Of a stretch of 64,000 nt of DNA, positions 35,643-45,700 are shown in pieces. The notes beneath the pieces are model-generated. The model worked only from the letters and a program-made list of their open reading frames with translations. It searched no databases and was not told the DNA's origin. Every line of letters starts with the position of its first letter. Position 1 is the first letter of the stretch. Made by a program: the position numbers and the translations under genes. The stretch is from Oegoconia quadripuncta. Its lineage: Eukaryota > Arthropoda > Insecta > Lepidoptera > Autostichidae. The stretch lies in contig OX438749.1 of NCBI GenBank assembly GCA_949316235.1, positions 18,244,414 to 18,308,413 on the forward strand. Direction: 5' to 3'.

Positions 35643-35820
35643 TTCAGTTTCTTCCTTTATATATTTAGATAGATGTCAGACAAAATGATGAATATGGTAA
35701 TTTAGGCATAATTAAAATCTGCGTTTCAAAGTATGCCTTATAAAAATATGGCAAATGAAAATATAGATTTATATGATTATGGCTTTTATTATTAGGTATG
35801 CCCTTCAACAAATCTGCATT

Positions 35821-36032
35821 ATTAAAGGTTAAACAAACTTACCTAAGTGAAGTTTGACCATAATTATATGAGTCGTTACATCCGAAGGCATTTAAGTTCA
35901 CCAGGTAGTCCACTCTTCTATGTACTAGGCATCAAGCACAATTTCAGAGCTGAAAATGCTAAAAAAAAAAAGTACAAGTACCCTCCTCCCGCGCCCCCAC
36001 CCGGCCCCGACTCGTGCGCCGAAACGTCATTT
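35821..36032 (-). repeat. DIRS 3' inverted terminal repeat
   Basis: The inner part (35889-36032) pairs with 41089-41233. The outer part (35821-35896) has a different sequence from the other end, but its exact complement lies only about 200 bases inward, at 36092-36167, within the internal complementary region. Confidence 0.85.
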
Positions 36033-36091
36033 CTTTAGAGTTTACTGGTATTTCGCAAACTTATGTGGGGGATATGGGTTATGGGAGGGTT

Positions 36092-36211
36092 CTTAAATGC
36101 CTTCGGATGTAACGACTCATATAATTATGGTCAAACTTCACTTAGGTAAGTTTGTTTAACCTTTAATTATACTTCGTCGTTACATCCTCGACATTTAAGT
36201 TCACCAGGTAG
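36092..36211. repeat. DIRS internal complementary region
   Basis: Two blocks lie side by side: the complement of the left outer end, then the complement of the right outer end, meeting at about 36166. In the accepted DIRS model this region bridges the two ends during circularisation of the cDNA. Its presence separates DIRS proper from Ngaro/PAT types, which have split direct repeats. Confidence 0.85.
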
Positions 36212-36347
36212 ATGTTTAGCGCGTTTGCGAAATAACATTAGAACATTGGCACAGATTACCAATAAGTTACTAAAGTAAACATTGGTTATACGTTTGACAA
36301 TCAACTTTTATTTTATCAAACTACGTATCTTAATTATTATTATAATA

Positions 36348-37392
36348 TTAATTATTACAATCAAATACTGCTTCTGCAAATGCACTTTCTCCATCATTCA
36401 TCAAGAGAGACCGATTGTAAAATTTTGCGAAAACAAGGGAGGTGCCCGTCCAACCTGCGGTTCTCTTAATTAGTTCGATAGACACGTCTTTACGGTGGGC
36501 TGCCGACGTAGAAGCGTGACGAGTGCTATGGGCAGAAAAGGTGTCAGTATCTATGCCGCTTTCTTCCATTATCCCCTTGATCCATCGACTGATGGTTGAG
36601 GAACTTGCGTTAAGTATCGGCTTTTTAGTCGTGAGGAATAAAAGGTCAGTATTAGAGTTCATTCGGAACTGTTTCGTAATCTCAATATATGACGTAAGTA
36701 GTAAGTGCCTTTGCAGGACAAATCTCTTCCCTGATCGGGAAGAAAGGAATAATAAGACGTGGCATTAGCCGACCAGGTGCCGAAGTTTTAATCAAATTTA
36801 TTTAATTATTGAAATAATAATAAAAGATTATTATTTCAATAATGTCTTGATTAAATGTAATGCAAGACAATTTAATAAGGGATAGGGTCTGGACCCGTTG
36901 TCCTGAAGATAATGCAAGCAGACACGCTGTCTTTTTACAAATTCTATCTAAAGAAAAACTATCGTTTGGATATAGATTTCCTACAAAATCAAGAACTAAC
37001 TTAGGATCCCACGTAAATTGATACCTCGGAAAAGCAGGTCTTTGCTTAAAGACGCCTTTCATAAACCTTATCACTTGGTCATTCTCACTGAACCATTTGC
37101 CAAATATTATACTGAGGGCAGAACGGTAAGTGTTCAAGCTAGAGTAGCTTGCTCCCTTATTATATTGAATTGTTAGAAATTCAAGAATTTGAGGAACGGT
37201 TGCATAATTTGCATAACAGTCAATATTTTCTGCAATGGAAAATTGCCACCACTTTTTCAATGCCACATTGTATTGTTTTAGGGAATTTACTGAAAGGGAA
37301 GACACTATAATATCTACTGTATCTGGCTTGAGTGATCGTCGCCTATACGCTTCCCTGATAATTGGCACGACACCAGGATAAGGGTTCTCCAA
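36348..37392 (-). pseudogene. DIRS tyrosine recombinase, split by a hairpin insertion
   Basis: The N-terminal piece (37392-36802, 196 codons) contains the core-binding-like region and SSGQRVQTL with the first catalytic Arg at residue 166. The C-terminal piece (36662-36348) contains HSTRHAS (His45, Arg48), AGWTGTS (Trp71) and FAKFYNR with the nucleophile Tyr82. All catalytic positions of a tyrosine recombinase (R, HxxR, W, Y) can therefore still be read. Between the pieces is a 39-bp perfect hairpin (36805-36843) and then loss of frame. The family replaces a DDE integrase and inserts the circular cDNA by recombination. Confidence 0.88.
36805..36843. repeat. Perfect 17-bp-arm hairpin inside the recombinase gene
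   Basis: attattgaaataataat, loop aaaag, attattatttcaataat. It lies exactly where the two recombinase reading frames separate. Confidence 0.85.
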
Positions 37393-37439
37393 AAGGGATG
37401 CGGTTCTCTGAAAGGAGACATCAGTAATCAGTTATCAGT

Positions 37440-38372
37440 TGTCGGGATGAAAATACACAGGGTCTTTGCACGCCAGTGAATGGAGCAATGGCTACCATGG
37501 TTGACTTGGCCAGAAAGGCACAACCATGATGCCTGTGGCTTCGTCGTCGACAATTTTACGCAGACATTTGAGAATAAGTGAGAATGGTGGGAAGGCGTAA
37601 AAGTAATAATTACTCCAATCCAGTGTAAACACGTCAATATTGAATGCGGACGGGTCTCGTTTCCACGTTATGTACTTAGAGCATTTGTTGTTCAAACGAG
37701 ATGCGAAGAGGTCTATCTCAGGCTGCCCAAAGTTGCTTACGATGTCTCTAAAGACAGTCTGTGAGAGATCCCATTCCGCATCAATATTGGTGCGTCTCGA
37801 CTCCTCGTCAGCTTCGGTGTTGTCTTTCGATCTAATATATGATGTGAAAATATACAGTCGACGCTCTTCGCAAAATAACTATATCTCGCGTGTAATATCA
37901 TTTAAATGATTATACTGTACGCCACCCATTCTGTTAATATATGAAATAGCTACAGTGTTATCGATACGAAGTAAAATTTCTGAATCGTGCATTTCGCTTG
38001 CAGAACATTTTAGACCCATAAGAGCCGCTTTAAGCTCTTAAAAATTTATATGGAATATTCCCGAAATCCGCTGGCGCGCTCCCTGTTACACATTACGCCC
38101 CACCCTGATAAGGAGGCGTCTGAAAAAATTTCTAAAGCCTTTTGATCGCGACGCAAAGGATTCTTAGAAGACATAATATGTCCTTCCCACCATGTAAAAT
38201 CAGGTAGTAAAGCTTTACTAATGGCCATTTTCTTGTCATAATCATCATTAGATCGTTGTAATGCTCGATATTTCTCACTTTCAAAACGTTTTGTGTATAC
38301 CCAACCGTAGGCAATGGCTGGACAAGCTGAGGTGAGGACACCGACGAATTGAGCGAACTCCCTAATCGTCAA
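37440..38372 (-). pseudogene. DIRS RNase H and following conserved domain, broken
   Basis: The ORF at 38372-38046 contains IFSDASLSGWGVMC, the first-Asp motif of the DIRS RNase H. Then come broken frames and, near 37690-37490, FTLDWSNYYFYAFPPFSLI followed by VVPFWPSQPW. That second block is a conserved segment found after RNase H in DIRS polyproteins. A second frame over 37637-37428 continues the same region after a shift. It follows RT directly, as expected of a single pol reading frame now interrupted several times. Confidence 0.75.
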
Positions 38373-38454
38373 AATATTCTTTTTTGTTATGTCTTTAACA
38401 AGAGATACAAAATTTATTACGCTTGTTTAAGGGTAAGCCCATATTCATGTCAAT

Positions 38455-39220
38455 TTAATTCAGTTCGAATCCTAAGAACGTACAAATTTGACTTGGTAAC
38501 AAGTGGCTCCCTTTGGTATTAATTGCCAGCCCCAGAAAGTGTAATACGTTTACTGTTTCAGAAACACAATTTTGGCAATCCCTATACGAATACCCCAGAC
38601 ACAAAATATCATCCAAATATACGACTAAGAGTAACCCTTTACTCCTAAGGAAAGGTGCAACCGGCTTCAGCAACTTGGTTAAGACATATGGGGCTGATCG
38701 TAGACCAAACAGAAGGCACTGAAATTCATAAGTTTGGCCGTTGAATTTAAATCTTAAAAACTTCCGATATGTATCTTTGAGATCGATATTTGCCATAAAA
38801 CACGACGGGGACATTAATTTCGTGGCTGTACGAATGTCCTCCATTTTAAAGTGTTGTGTTTCGACACACTTATTTAATGCTTTCAAATAAGTATGCATCT
38901 ATGTTCACCGTCACTTTTTGGTGTGAGAAATATCTTAGATATGAACTGACCGGTTTATCAGCACATGGCAAAATGGCTTTAGTTTGGGTTAACTTTGAGA
39001 TCTCTAAATTCAAATTATGTTTCTCTGAAAGTCAAAATTCATTATAACAGGTTCTGTTATTTGAGTAACTGGCCGATTAAAAGGTATCTTATAACCAGAT
39101 ACGATCTGTAAAATAACAGGATCACTTGTAATGGATCTCCAATTATCAATAAAATATTTTAATCGGCTTATGTGACTGCTCACCTCTATTTGGGTTTTGG
39201 GCGTTGATTTGGGAACTGCT
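38455..39220 (-). pseudogene. DIRS reverse transcriptase, frameshifted
   Basis: Three reading-frame pieces follow one another on the minus strand. The first (about 39190-39050) includes ILQIVSGYKIPFNRPV, typical of the start of DIRS RT. The second (about 39010-38890) includes KPVSSYLRYFSHQKV. The third is a 147-codon ORF, 38898-38455, with the fingers/palm motif NIDLKDTY (first catalytic Asp at residue 39), FGLRSAPY, and the active-site motif YLDD at residues 94-97. After DLKDTY the frame jumps directly to RKFLRF; in relatives about nine residues usually lie between, so an in-frame deletion is likely. Shifts between the pieces make the gene non-functional. Confidence 0.85.
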
Positions 39221-39277
39221 GCTTTCGACGGAGTCGGATAACGATTTCGGAAAGCTTTTTAATAAGCTCGATTTTGT

Positions 39278-39850
39278 CTATATAAGCTTCGACGTGACAC
39301 TAGTAAGGCCGGCTATACCTAGCCCCAGATGTTGCTGAGCTTTCTCTAAGCGCTTATCCCTGTTCCTAGCGGATTCTGTTAGAACAGCCGAAATTTCAGG
39401 ATTCAATTTAGGCGCCTTCACAAGCTGAAAATTCTCCGGTATCAGCAATTTATCTGTAATTGCTTTACTTTGGTCCTTATTCAGACCTTCCCATAATATC
39501 CGACCCCAGCGTTTAGAGACGTCATCATGGATTTTGGATCCGAAGAGTTCCTGTTTAACCTTCGAATCGCCTAACGCCTCTAAAATATTTCTTGGTAAAG
39601 CCGTAGAAGTTGATGGCTCGACTGAGGCGGCTACCGGTCTTTCAGTTGAAGACTGGTCTGCTGTCGCCGGGAGATCAGTTACGCGAGCTTGGCCAGCTGG
39701 TAAGTCGGGTGGATCCCCTGTGGCATCTCTCGTCTTGTTTATGTCGTAATCGACCACGGTTATGGCTGACCGCATGATAGGGCTTAAGCCCGCATTATCT
39801 GAGCTAATAGATAAGGGTACCGGACTTGGACTTCTATATCTTGAGCAAGA
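39278..39850 (-). pseudogene. DIRS gag-like ORF
   Basis: An open frame of 165 codons from the ATG at 39775 continues in frame upstream for about 25 more codons, rich in Ser, Arg and Pro. The N-terminal third is Pro/Thr/Ser/Ala-rich and low complexity. The C-terminal part, with LLIPENFQLVKAPKLNPEI and then RDKRLEKAQQHLGLGI, matches the conserved end of gag-like proteins in animal DIRS elements as I know them. It lies upstream of RT in the same orientation, as expected. The assignment is by position and motif; no zinc knuckle is seen. The true 5' start is uncertain. Confidence 0.65.
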
Positions 39851-40029
39851 GGCCCTCGGACTTCCTGATTCTGTAAGTACAGGATACCAAAGTCATGATC
39901 ACGGCATGACATTTTGACTGTAATCACGTCACAGTACTAGATAGGAAAGTATGCAACTACGGTCGCGCCGTAGTATTCATTGGTAAGAATACGTTTGACT
40001 ATAATCTCGTCATAGTACCACGTTAAATA

Positions 40030-40690
40030 AATTTATACTGGTTCTATATAATATGCGACCATGATCTCGCCATAGTACGATTTGCATCATCGTTCATAGT
40101 CAAATGAGCTAAATTTCTCATTATAATATAGCATAACTGAGCTGAAATTCTTCAGATACTATTGTAAAGTTAAGTATTTCTATAGCGTAATAATTTATAC
40201 TGGTTCTATATAATATGCGACCATGATCTCGTCATAGTACGATTTGCATCATCGTTCACAGTCAAACGAGCTAAGTTTCTCATTATAATAAAGCATAACT
40301 GAGCTGAAATTCTTCAGATAGATACTATTGTAAAGTTAAGTATTTCTATAGCGTAATAATTTATGCTGGTTCTATATAATATGCGACCATGATCTCGTCA
40401 TAGTACGATTTGCATCATCGTTCACAGTCAAACGAGCTAAATTTCTCATTATAATAAAGCATAACTGAGCTGAAATTCTTCAGATACTATTGTAAAGTTA
40501 AATATTTCTATAGCGTAATAATTTATACTGGTTCTATATAATATACGACCATGATCTCGCCATAGTACAATTTGCAACATCGTTCATAGTCAAACGAGCT
40601 AGATTTCTCTTTATAATATAGGAAAACTGAGCTGAAATTCTTCAGATACTATTGTAAGGTTAAATATTTCTATAGCGTAATAATTCAAAA
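40030..40690 (-). repeat. Four tandem copies of a ~163-bp unit in the DIRS leader
   Basis: The motif tactggttctatataatat recurs at about 40036, 40198, 40363 (one base changed) and 40526, giving periods of 162, 165 and 163 bp. Each unit contains the word catgatctcg(c/t)catagtac. Degenerate versions of this word also occur between 39905 and 40020. The array lies between the 5' terminal repeat and gag, where the promoter or leader is expected. Confidence 0.85.
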
Positions 40691-41088
40691 TAGTCAAAGT
40701 ATCCAGAAAAATATTAAAGAAACAGTCGATGTAAATCCAATGTTATTGGGCGGTAGATTAAAAAAAAAATTTTCTGTAAATCCGGCGATGTGACCAAGTA
40801 TGACTACTTATTGTAGTTCATGCACTACGCAAGATAAGTATATGAGATGATTCCGTGTGTGTCGGAAGAATAAATAGAACAGTAAATTAATACAAAGTAT
40901 GAGCATTTTTTTGAGCAAAATTATTTTCCTTTTAATATGTTCGTCGAAATTCTTATGTTTCCGTTTCCCCATCCCGGAAAAAACCTCCACACAATCACAC
41001 GCGGTAATATCGCACGATACAACAGATATTCACTTAAAATTTTGGTAAGGAAAAAAATTTCGATGCTTTGATGCCCGCACAAAAAAAG

Positions 41089-41260
41089 CGAATGACGTTT
41101 CGGCGCACGAGTCGGGGCCGGGTGGGGGCGCGGGAGGAGGGTACTTGTACTTTTTTTTTTTAGCATTTTCAGCTCTGAAATTGTGCTTGATGCCTAGTAC
41201 ATAGAAGAGTGGACTACCTGGTGAACTTAAATGTCGAGGATGTAACGACGAAGTATAATT
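41089..41260 (-). repeat. DIRS 5' inverted terminal repeat
   Basis: Positions 41089-41233 are the reverse complement of 35889-36032, including a GC-rich stretch and a run of eleven T. The outermost bases, 41214-41260, have their complement in the internal complementary region at 36166-36211. This end precedes gag and should hold the promoter. Confidence 0.85.
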
Positions 41261-41534
41261 ATGTTTATGCGTAATAATAAATTTGCGAAACACTATTATA
41301 CTTATTAATTTGTATGCCATATGATGTATGTCAACTGAACTTATGACAATAAACATTATGCGTTTCAAAGTGTCACCATTATTTCTACTTTATGAAAAAA
41401 TATTTCTTGAAGTCGACGCTACTATTGAAATCAATCTACATTACAATCACTGTTACACATTGGTGCCGAAGTGGGCAGTTGGAGTATATACCAGCTTGAC
41501 CCGATGATCTTCGATTTGTCATATTTACTGGTAG

Positions 41535-41750
41535 CTAGCTTTCCGCCCGCGGCTTTGCCTGCGTAGAATAACTTTATCGCGGAAATTTGTTTATCCCGCG
41601 GGGACCACTCATTTTATCGGGATAAAAAGTATCCTTTGTCTTAATCCAGGGTATGTTCTACCTATATACCAAATCCGTTCATCCGTTAAGCCGTGATTGA
41701 GCAACAAACAAACAAACATGCTAACTTTCGCATTTATTATATTAGTTAGA
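41535..41750 (-). mobile_element. Non-autonomous Helitron, same family
   Basis: On the minus strand it starts A|TCTAACTAATATAATAAATG and ends GGAAAGCTAG. It carries the same gcgaaagtt, atccgttcatccg (reversed) and gcgggcgg blocks as the copy at 15536. No Rep/helicase coding. Confidence 0.85.
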
Positions 41751-41844
41751 TAAATCGTAGGACCGCACGCAAACACAGCAAACTTAGGCAATGTCCAAAA
41801 AAACGTTTTTCCGAAAATTATCAGTTAAAACAATAAGTAATAAT

Positions 41845-42120
41845 TGTAAAGTTATCATTGTACGCGGTCTCCCAATTTGGGAGGTCCGGTTTCGATTAAC
41901 AAACAGGCCATGTACCGATGAGTTTTTAAATTTAATTTAATTGCTTATGTGCATTTGTCCGACTGCTCCTAAACGGCGCAGGAAAAAATCACGAGGAAAC
42001 CTGCAAGGCGGGGAAATAAAAATTCAAAGGCATGTGAAGTCTCCAAGCCGCACTGGGCCAGCGTGGTTGACTACGGACCATACTCCTTCGTATACGAATG
42101 AAGGCCTATATGCCTGCCGA
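41845..42120 (+). mobile_element. SINE-D, head-less
   Basis: ctcccaatttgggaggtccg, aaacggcgcaggaaaaaatc, gcatgtgaagtctccaagcc and gaaggcctatatgcctgc follow SINE-D at 48063-48345. The 3' end is joined to a Helitron fragment. Confidence 0.8.
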
Positions 42121-42129
42121 TGCCGTGCC

Positions 42130-42175
42130 AAAACAAATAAACAGCCAAACTTTCGTATTTATAATATTAGTTAGA
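42130..42175 (-). mobile_element. Helitron 5' end fragment
   Basis: The minus strand reads TCTAACTAATATTATAAATA then cgaaagttt, about 45 bp, joined to the end of SINE-D at 41845-42120. Confidence 0.7.
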
Positions 42176-42454
42176 TTAGATCACACCGACCTTCTTTGCA
42201 CTTTTTCCATAAAAACCCAAACTGAGTGAGAACCAAATGAGTAGGCAACTCATAGTTTCCCTGTGCAAAAACTACACAATCGTCCAAACATAATGCTATT
42301 CTGCTGCTTACCATGATTACAAAAAAAAAACTAAATTTGTATCCTCCTATTTAAATCATTGCCTGTATCCTTTGGATTTGAAGTAGATCTTAACCTCTTA
42401 ATGTAGAGAAGCATTTTCTATATAATTTCATTTATACTTTAACAATTTCTACTT

Positions 42455-42513
42455 CACTTCTCATCTTCACTTAACATCAGGTGTGATTGAGGTCAAGTAC
42501 GAACCCGTCGTGC

Positions 42514-42592
<79 letters not shown>
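42455..42592 (+). mobile_element. SINE-B tail with (AT)38 microsatellite
   Basis: cttcacttaacatcaggtgtg and gaacccgtcgtgcataat are followed directly by 76 bases of alternating AT (42517-42592) in place of the usual A-rich tail. Confidence 0.85.
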
Positions 42593-42595
<3 letters not shown>

Positions 42596-43204
42596 GAGAA
42601 GTGCATCTTTTTACCCGATAATGTTTATATTTATAAGCCTTTTCTAAGATAGGTAGTTTAGCAGTTCCCAAGGTTTGAGGATCTTTCAAAATGTAAAACA
42701 ATAACTTGTAAAGGATCAAAGGCGTAGTAAGCTTCCCTATTATTACCAATCTCTATTATACCCAAAACTTATTGATTGATGAGACACCCTTATCTCAGCT
42801 TGAACACAACAATGCTTCAACATAAATGCATAACGGCAAACTTGATTATAGACAGTAGCAAGCCAAACAGACATTCTAGATAAACTATAGGACTTATACT
42901 ATCTATTAACAATTTTATCATCCAAGAATGGTTTAAATTTTAAATAAAAGAAATATTTCCTGCTGCTGAATAAAAAAAAAAAAATTACTCGAACTAATTA
43001 ACTTTGCATACAATTAAAAAGCTGTAAGTTACATTAATTAAGCGAAACTTTGCATACATCAAATAAAATTCAGTTTATGTAACTTTTCTGAGTTGTAGGT
43101 AAAAAAAAGTCCAAGTCAATTTATGATTTGTACCTACAATTTTGAGTGAACAATTTGCACAAAACTTCCATCCCAAAGAATAATAAAAGTAGGATTATTT
43201 AAAT
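42593..43204. other. No supported feature
   Basis: AT-rich sequence with several A runs; nothing recognised. Confidence 0.5.
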
Positions 43205-43345
43205 TTTTCGAGCTTTAAGCATTTATTTCGACGTAAGATACATGCTATCATTTGTTGAATGTCAATTTAAATCTATTGGAAATAAAAAAAAAAATAAGGT
43301 ATAAGCATTTCTCTGTCAGTCAGTACCTATGTCCAAGCTTCGGAA
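43205..43345 (+). repeat. Dispersed repeat S
   Basis: agcatttatttcgacgtaag, ataca tgctatcatttgttgaatg, tcagtcagtacctatgtcca; it matches 49530-49655 in the same orientation. Confidence 0.65.
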
Positions 43346-43852
43346 ACGAAAATCTTCTGTGGGAAACGAAGCGGCGATAAAATCTTCTTTGTTGTTTTTT
43401 TTTAATTTAAGTAAGGATAAAAAGTACTGCTATAAGAGAAGTTAATATGCTTCTTGGACTTAAGCTCTTGCCGGTGGAGTAAGAACGTCTACACATAAAT
43501 GAACTAAGTAAATGAAATAAGTAACACCTTTAATTTCTACCGCCAAAGTATCTTCCGCAATATGCTCCGCTATGAACACAGGTAAACGTAGAAATGGAAT
43601 GAAAAAGATGTAGCAGTCCTAGGTCTGGGTAAAGCGGACAAATTCGAAGTATTTCCCGGAATAGTGGCGAGATAGCTATTCAGCGCAGGGATGAAATTTG
43701 TTTTAGTGAAGAATCGTGTATACGAGCTTCGTCGAAAACATAGTGCATTTCATTTCGCGGGAAGGATTTTATTTTCGCATCTATTATTTCGTAGAATCGA
43801 GATGAGTTTTCTGTGTTGTTTGATGAACAAACATATAGCTAGATAAATAGCG

Positions 43853-44090
43853 ACGACCTGTTTGGTGTAGTGGTTAGCAACTCTGACCACTATACCAAAA
43901 AGTTGCGGGTTCGAATTTCTCTAGGGGCGTATGTTTGTGTGATGAATACGGCCATGTGTACCCGAGTTATGGATGTTTTCATTTATAATAAGTATTTATT
44001 TACAAAAAAAAATTATATATGTATCAACCATCTGGTATCCACAACACCAGCCAATAGTTGCTTAGATTTTACTAGATGGCACTGAAAAAA
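43853..44090 (+). mobile_element. SINE-A variant
   Basis: Head ctgtttggtgtagtggttag and B box tgcgggttcgaatttctc, then gtttgtgtgatgaatacggc. The 3' half (accatctggtatccacaaca, ttttactagatggcactg) differs from the copy at 28133 but matches 53735-53870. Confidence 0.8.
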
Positions 44091-44269
44091 GGAGAAAGAA
44101 AATAAAAATATATGTGTACGGTCGGCTCTACCGTCGTACCTCTCAGCTGAGCGGAAGTTTATCGTCCGGCCGATTTCATTCATCATCATCACAATATTCT
44201 CCTTCGAACGTCATCTGAGGTTTCCAATTCCAACCTTCATGTCAACGATCATTCCATTCATACGTCACC

Positions 44270-44460
44270 CTAATTATGTGAACTCGCACAGCCGCATTTT
44301 CTATAATTTTCAACCTCCGACCAAAAACGATGGGTGTTATGCGCTTGAAGTCGTTGTGTGTGTGTGTCTTTGTTCGGATGTATCTGAGTAATGCCTGTTC
44401 CGATGGTTTTCTTATATTAAAGATTAAACGAGGGGACAGGTTATTAGCCATGTTTCATGA
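44270..44460 (+). repeat. Dispersed repeat G, second copy
   Basis: aaaaacgatgggtgttatgc, ttgtgtgtgtgtgtctttgt, ggatgtatctgagtaatgcc, gttttcttatattaaagatt. Confidence 0.65.
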
Positions 44461-44659
44461 AAATTAGTTAAGACGTTTGAAATTTAAGATGGCTTTTAAC
44501 ATAATTGATTTGGGTTATCTGGATGATAAAATCATTTGTTTCGTCGAAGGTTTGCAAAATTTTCAATTTATAGTGTTTTCCTAGGAGTGTTTTCCTGTTT
44601 TGGATAACATGTTAAACAGCGCTAGCTATTTTCATAAATACTTTCATGAAAATGGCTAG

Positions 44660-44885
44660 CGTGCTCCGTGTAGTTTCGGCACTTACGAATAGAACCATCC
44701 TATCTCTACCCGTGGGTGTTGTAAAAGGCGACAAAGGGACTTTCCACCAAAAACAAAACATCTATGATACGTTGTCACGTATGCATTTCTGTATATTTCG
44801 AATGGTGATACGTGGTTGTTGTTTCAAGCATTAAACTTTTGGTGTTTGAAACACCCAAAAGTCTATTTTTGGAACATCACTTTCC
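44660..44885 (+). repeat. Dispersed repeat H
   Basis: ctctacccgtgggtgttgta (compare 51910), ggtgatacgtggttgttgtt and tttggtgtttgaaacaccca (compare 50285-50340). The small ORF it contains is a by-product of the repeat. Confidence 0.5.
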
Positions 44886-45429
44886 ACCCTATTTGGGGTA
44901 AAGGTCGTAAATCTATATTCGTATTATCCTTCTTTAAGAAATGAATTAAAACGTATTTTTTCAGATTTCCATCCGCACATTTACCACACTTAGAAACCAA
45001 AAGTCGACGACCTTTTTAAAAAATTGATCTCCTAGAAAGAATCTTTAACAGTGTTCATATTTTATGAGTTGCTTTTATAAAATAACAATTTATAGCTTGC
45101 GCTCTGCAGCAGCTGTCCTTGTCCTTGTATTTTACAAGAGTTGGCAAACAGCAGGTCAAGGCGAAGAGTGCGCTATCGAGTTCACTGAATTATTGAATCT
45201 ATGCAGTTAGCTATAATTTTTGACAAAATAAGTTCATATAGTGTCTGTGCAAAACTGTAATATTCTTAGCTAATGTAGATCCCATTTTACCTATTGTATA
45301 TTTTTTACCAAACTTATTATTAATTATTAAGGATTTATTTGAATACTTACAAACATCCATAATTACAAATTTAAAATTTAAGTTATAAATTTAGAAGCCA
45401 AAATAGATATCAGTAAGTATATATATATA
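44886..45429. other. No supported feature
   Basis: AT-rich sequence with a short (TA)n at 45418-45436; nothing recognised. Confidence 0.5.
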
Positions 45430-45700
45430 TATATAGCTTATTTTGTTCTTATCTATCGAGACATCAAATTGTTGTGTTTGTGGGTGTAAGGAAGAGAGAA
45501 AATGTATGGAGTAATATATGCGAGTGTATGTGTGTGTATGAGTTGAGTGTATGTGTACACAATTACTTAATCTAATGCTTTCAATACTGCTGATTTGAAC
45601 TGATTACGACTCAGATGAAAAATGTCCAAATCCGAAAATTCTTCATTGTATTCTCGCAAACATCGAATCATAGTGGAGTGGTGAGCATAGTTAGATGCAA
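45430..45700 (-). repeat. Repeat P, inverted copy
   Basis: On the minus strand the same frame is kept (HHSTMIRCLREYNEEFSDLD, IFHLSRNQFKSAVLKALD, stop), followed by the same 3' sequence ending gcttattttgttcttatc (reversed). Confidence 0.65.

Larger units (their letters stand above)
32850..35680 (+). repeat. Dispersed lepidopteran element enlarged by internal tandem duplication
   Basis: It begins with gcagctgcccgcgacttcgt and ends with ggcctgtgcgttgatatg, (GTCA)n and tttatatatttagat, boundaries I associate with a widespread lepidopteran repeat. Inside, a ~280-bp core (ttttaacccccatttcaca..., cctaggagtactctt, aaagggtgaattttgaaaaa) occurs complete near 32969, 33836 and 35312. Shorter blocks (ttggtagcaacccccaccc and cacccctagagggtt versions) recur in between. 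Two minisatellites separate the copies. No genuine protein is encoded; the Ser/Lys/Arg-rich frames on the minus strand are translations of the minisatellite. Confidence 0.75.
35821..41260 (-). mobile_element. DIRS-type tyrosine-recombinase retrotransposon, decayed
   Basis: The element reads leftward: gag-like ORF, then RT, RNase H, a conserved post-RNase H domain, and a tyrosine recombinase. It is bounded by inverted terminal repeats of about 144 bp (35889-36032 and 41089-41233, GC-rich inner parts). Between the recombinase and the left end is an internal complementary region: 36092-36167 is the reverse complement of the left outer end (35821-35896), and 36166-36211 is the reverse complement of the right outer end (41214-41260). 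This is the organisation known from DIRS-1, which replicates through circles and integrates without target duplication; none is seen here. Total length about 5.4 kb. Every enzyme ORF is broken, so this copy cannot be autonomous. Confidence 0.9.

Noticed and set aside
42477..42749. 90-codon ORF with a long Tyr-Ile run
   Set aside because: It is the (AT)38 microsatellite in a SINE tail.
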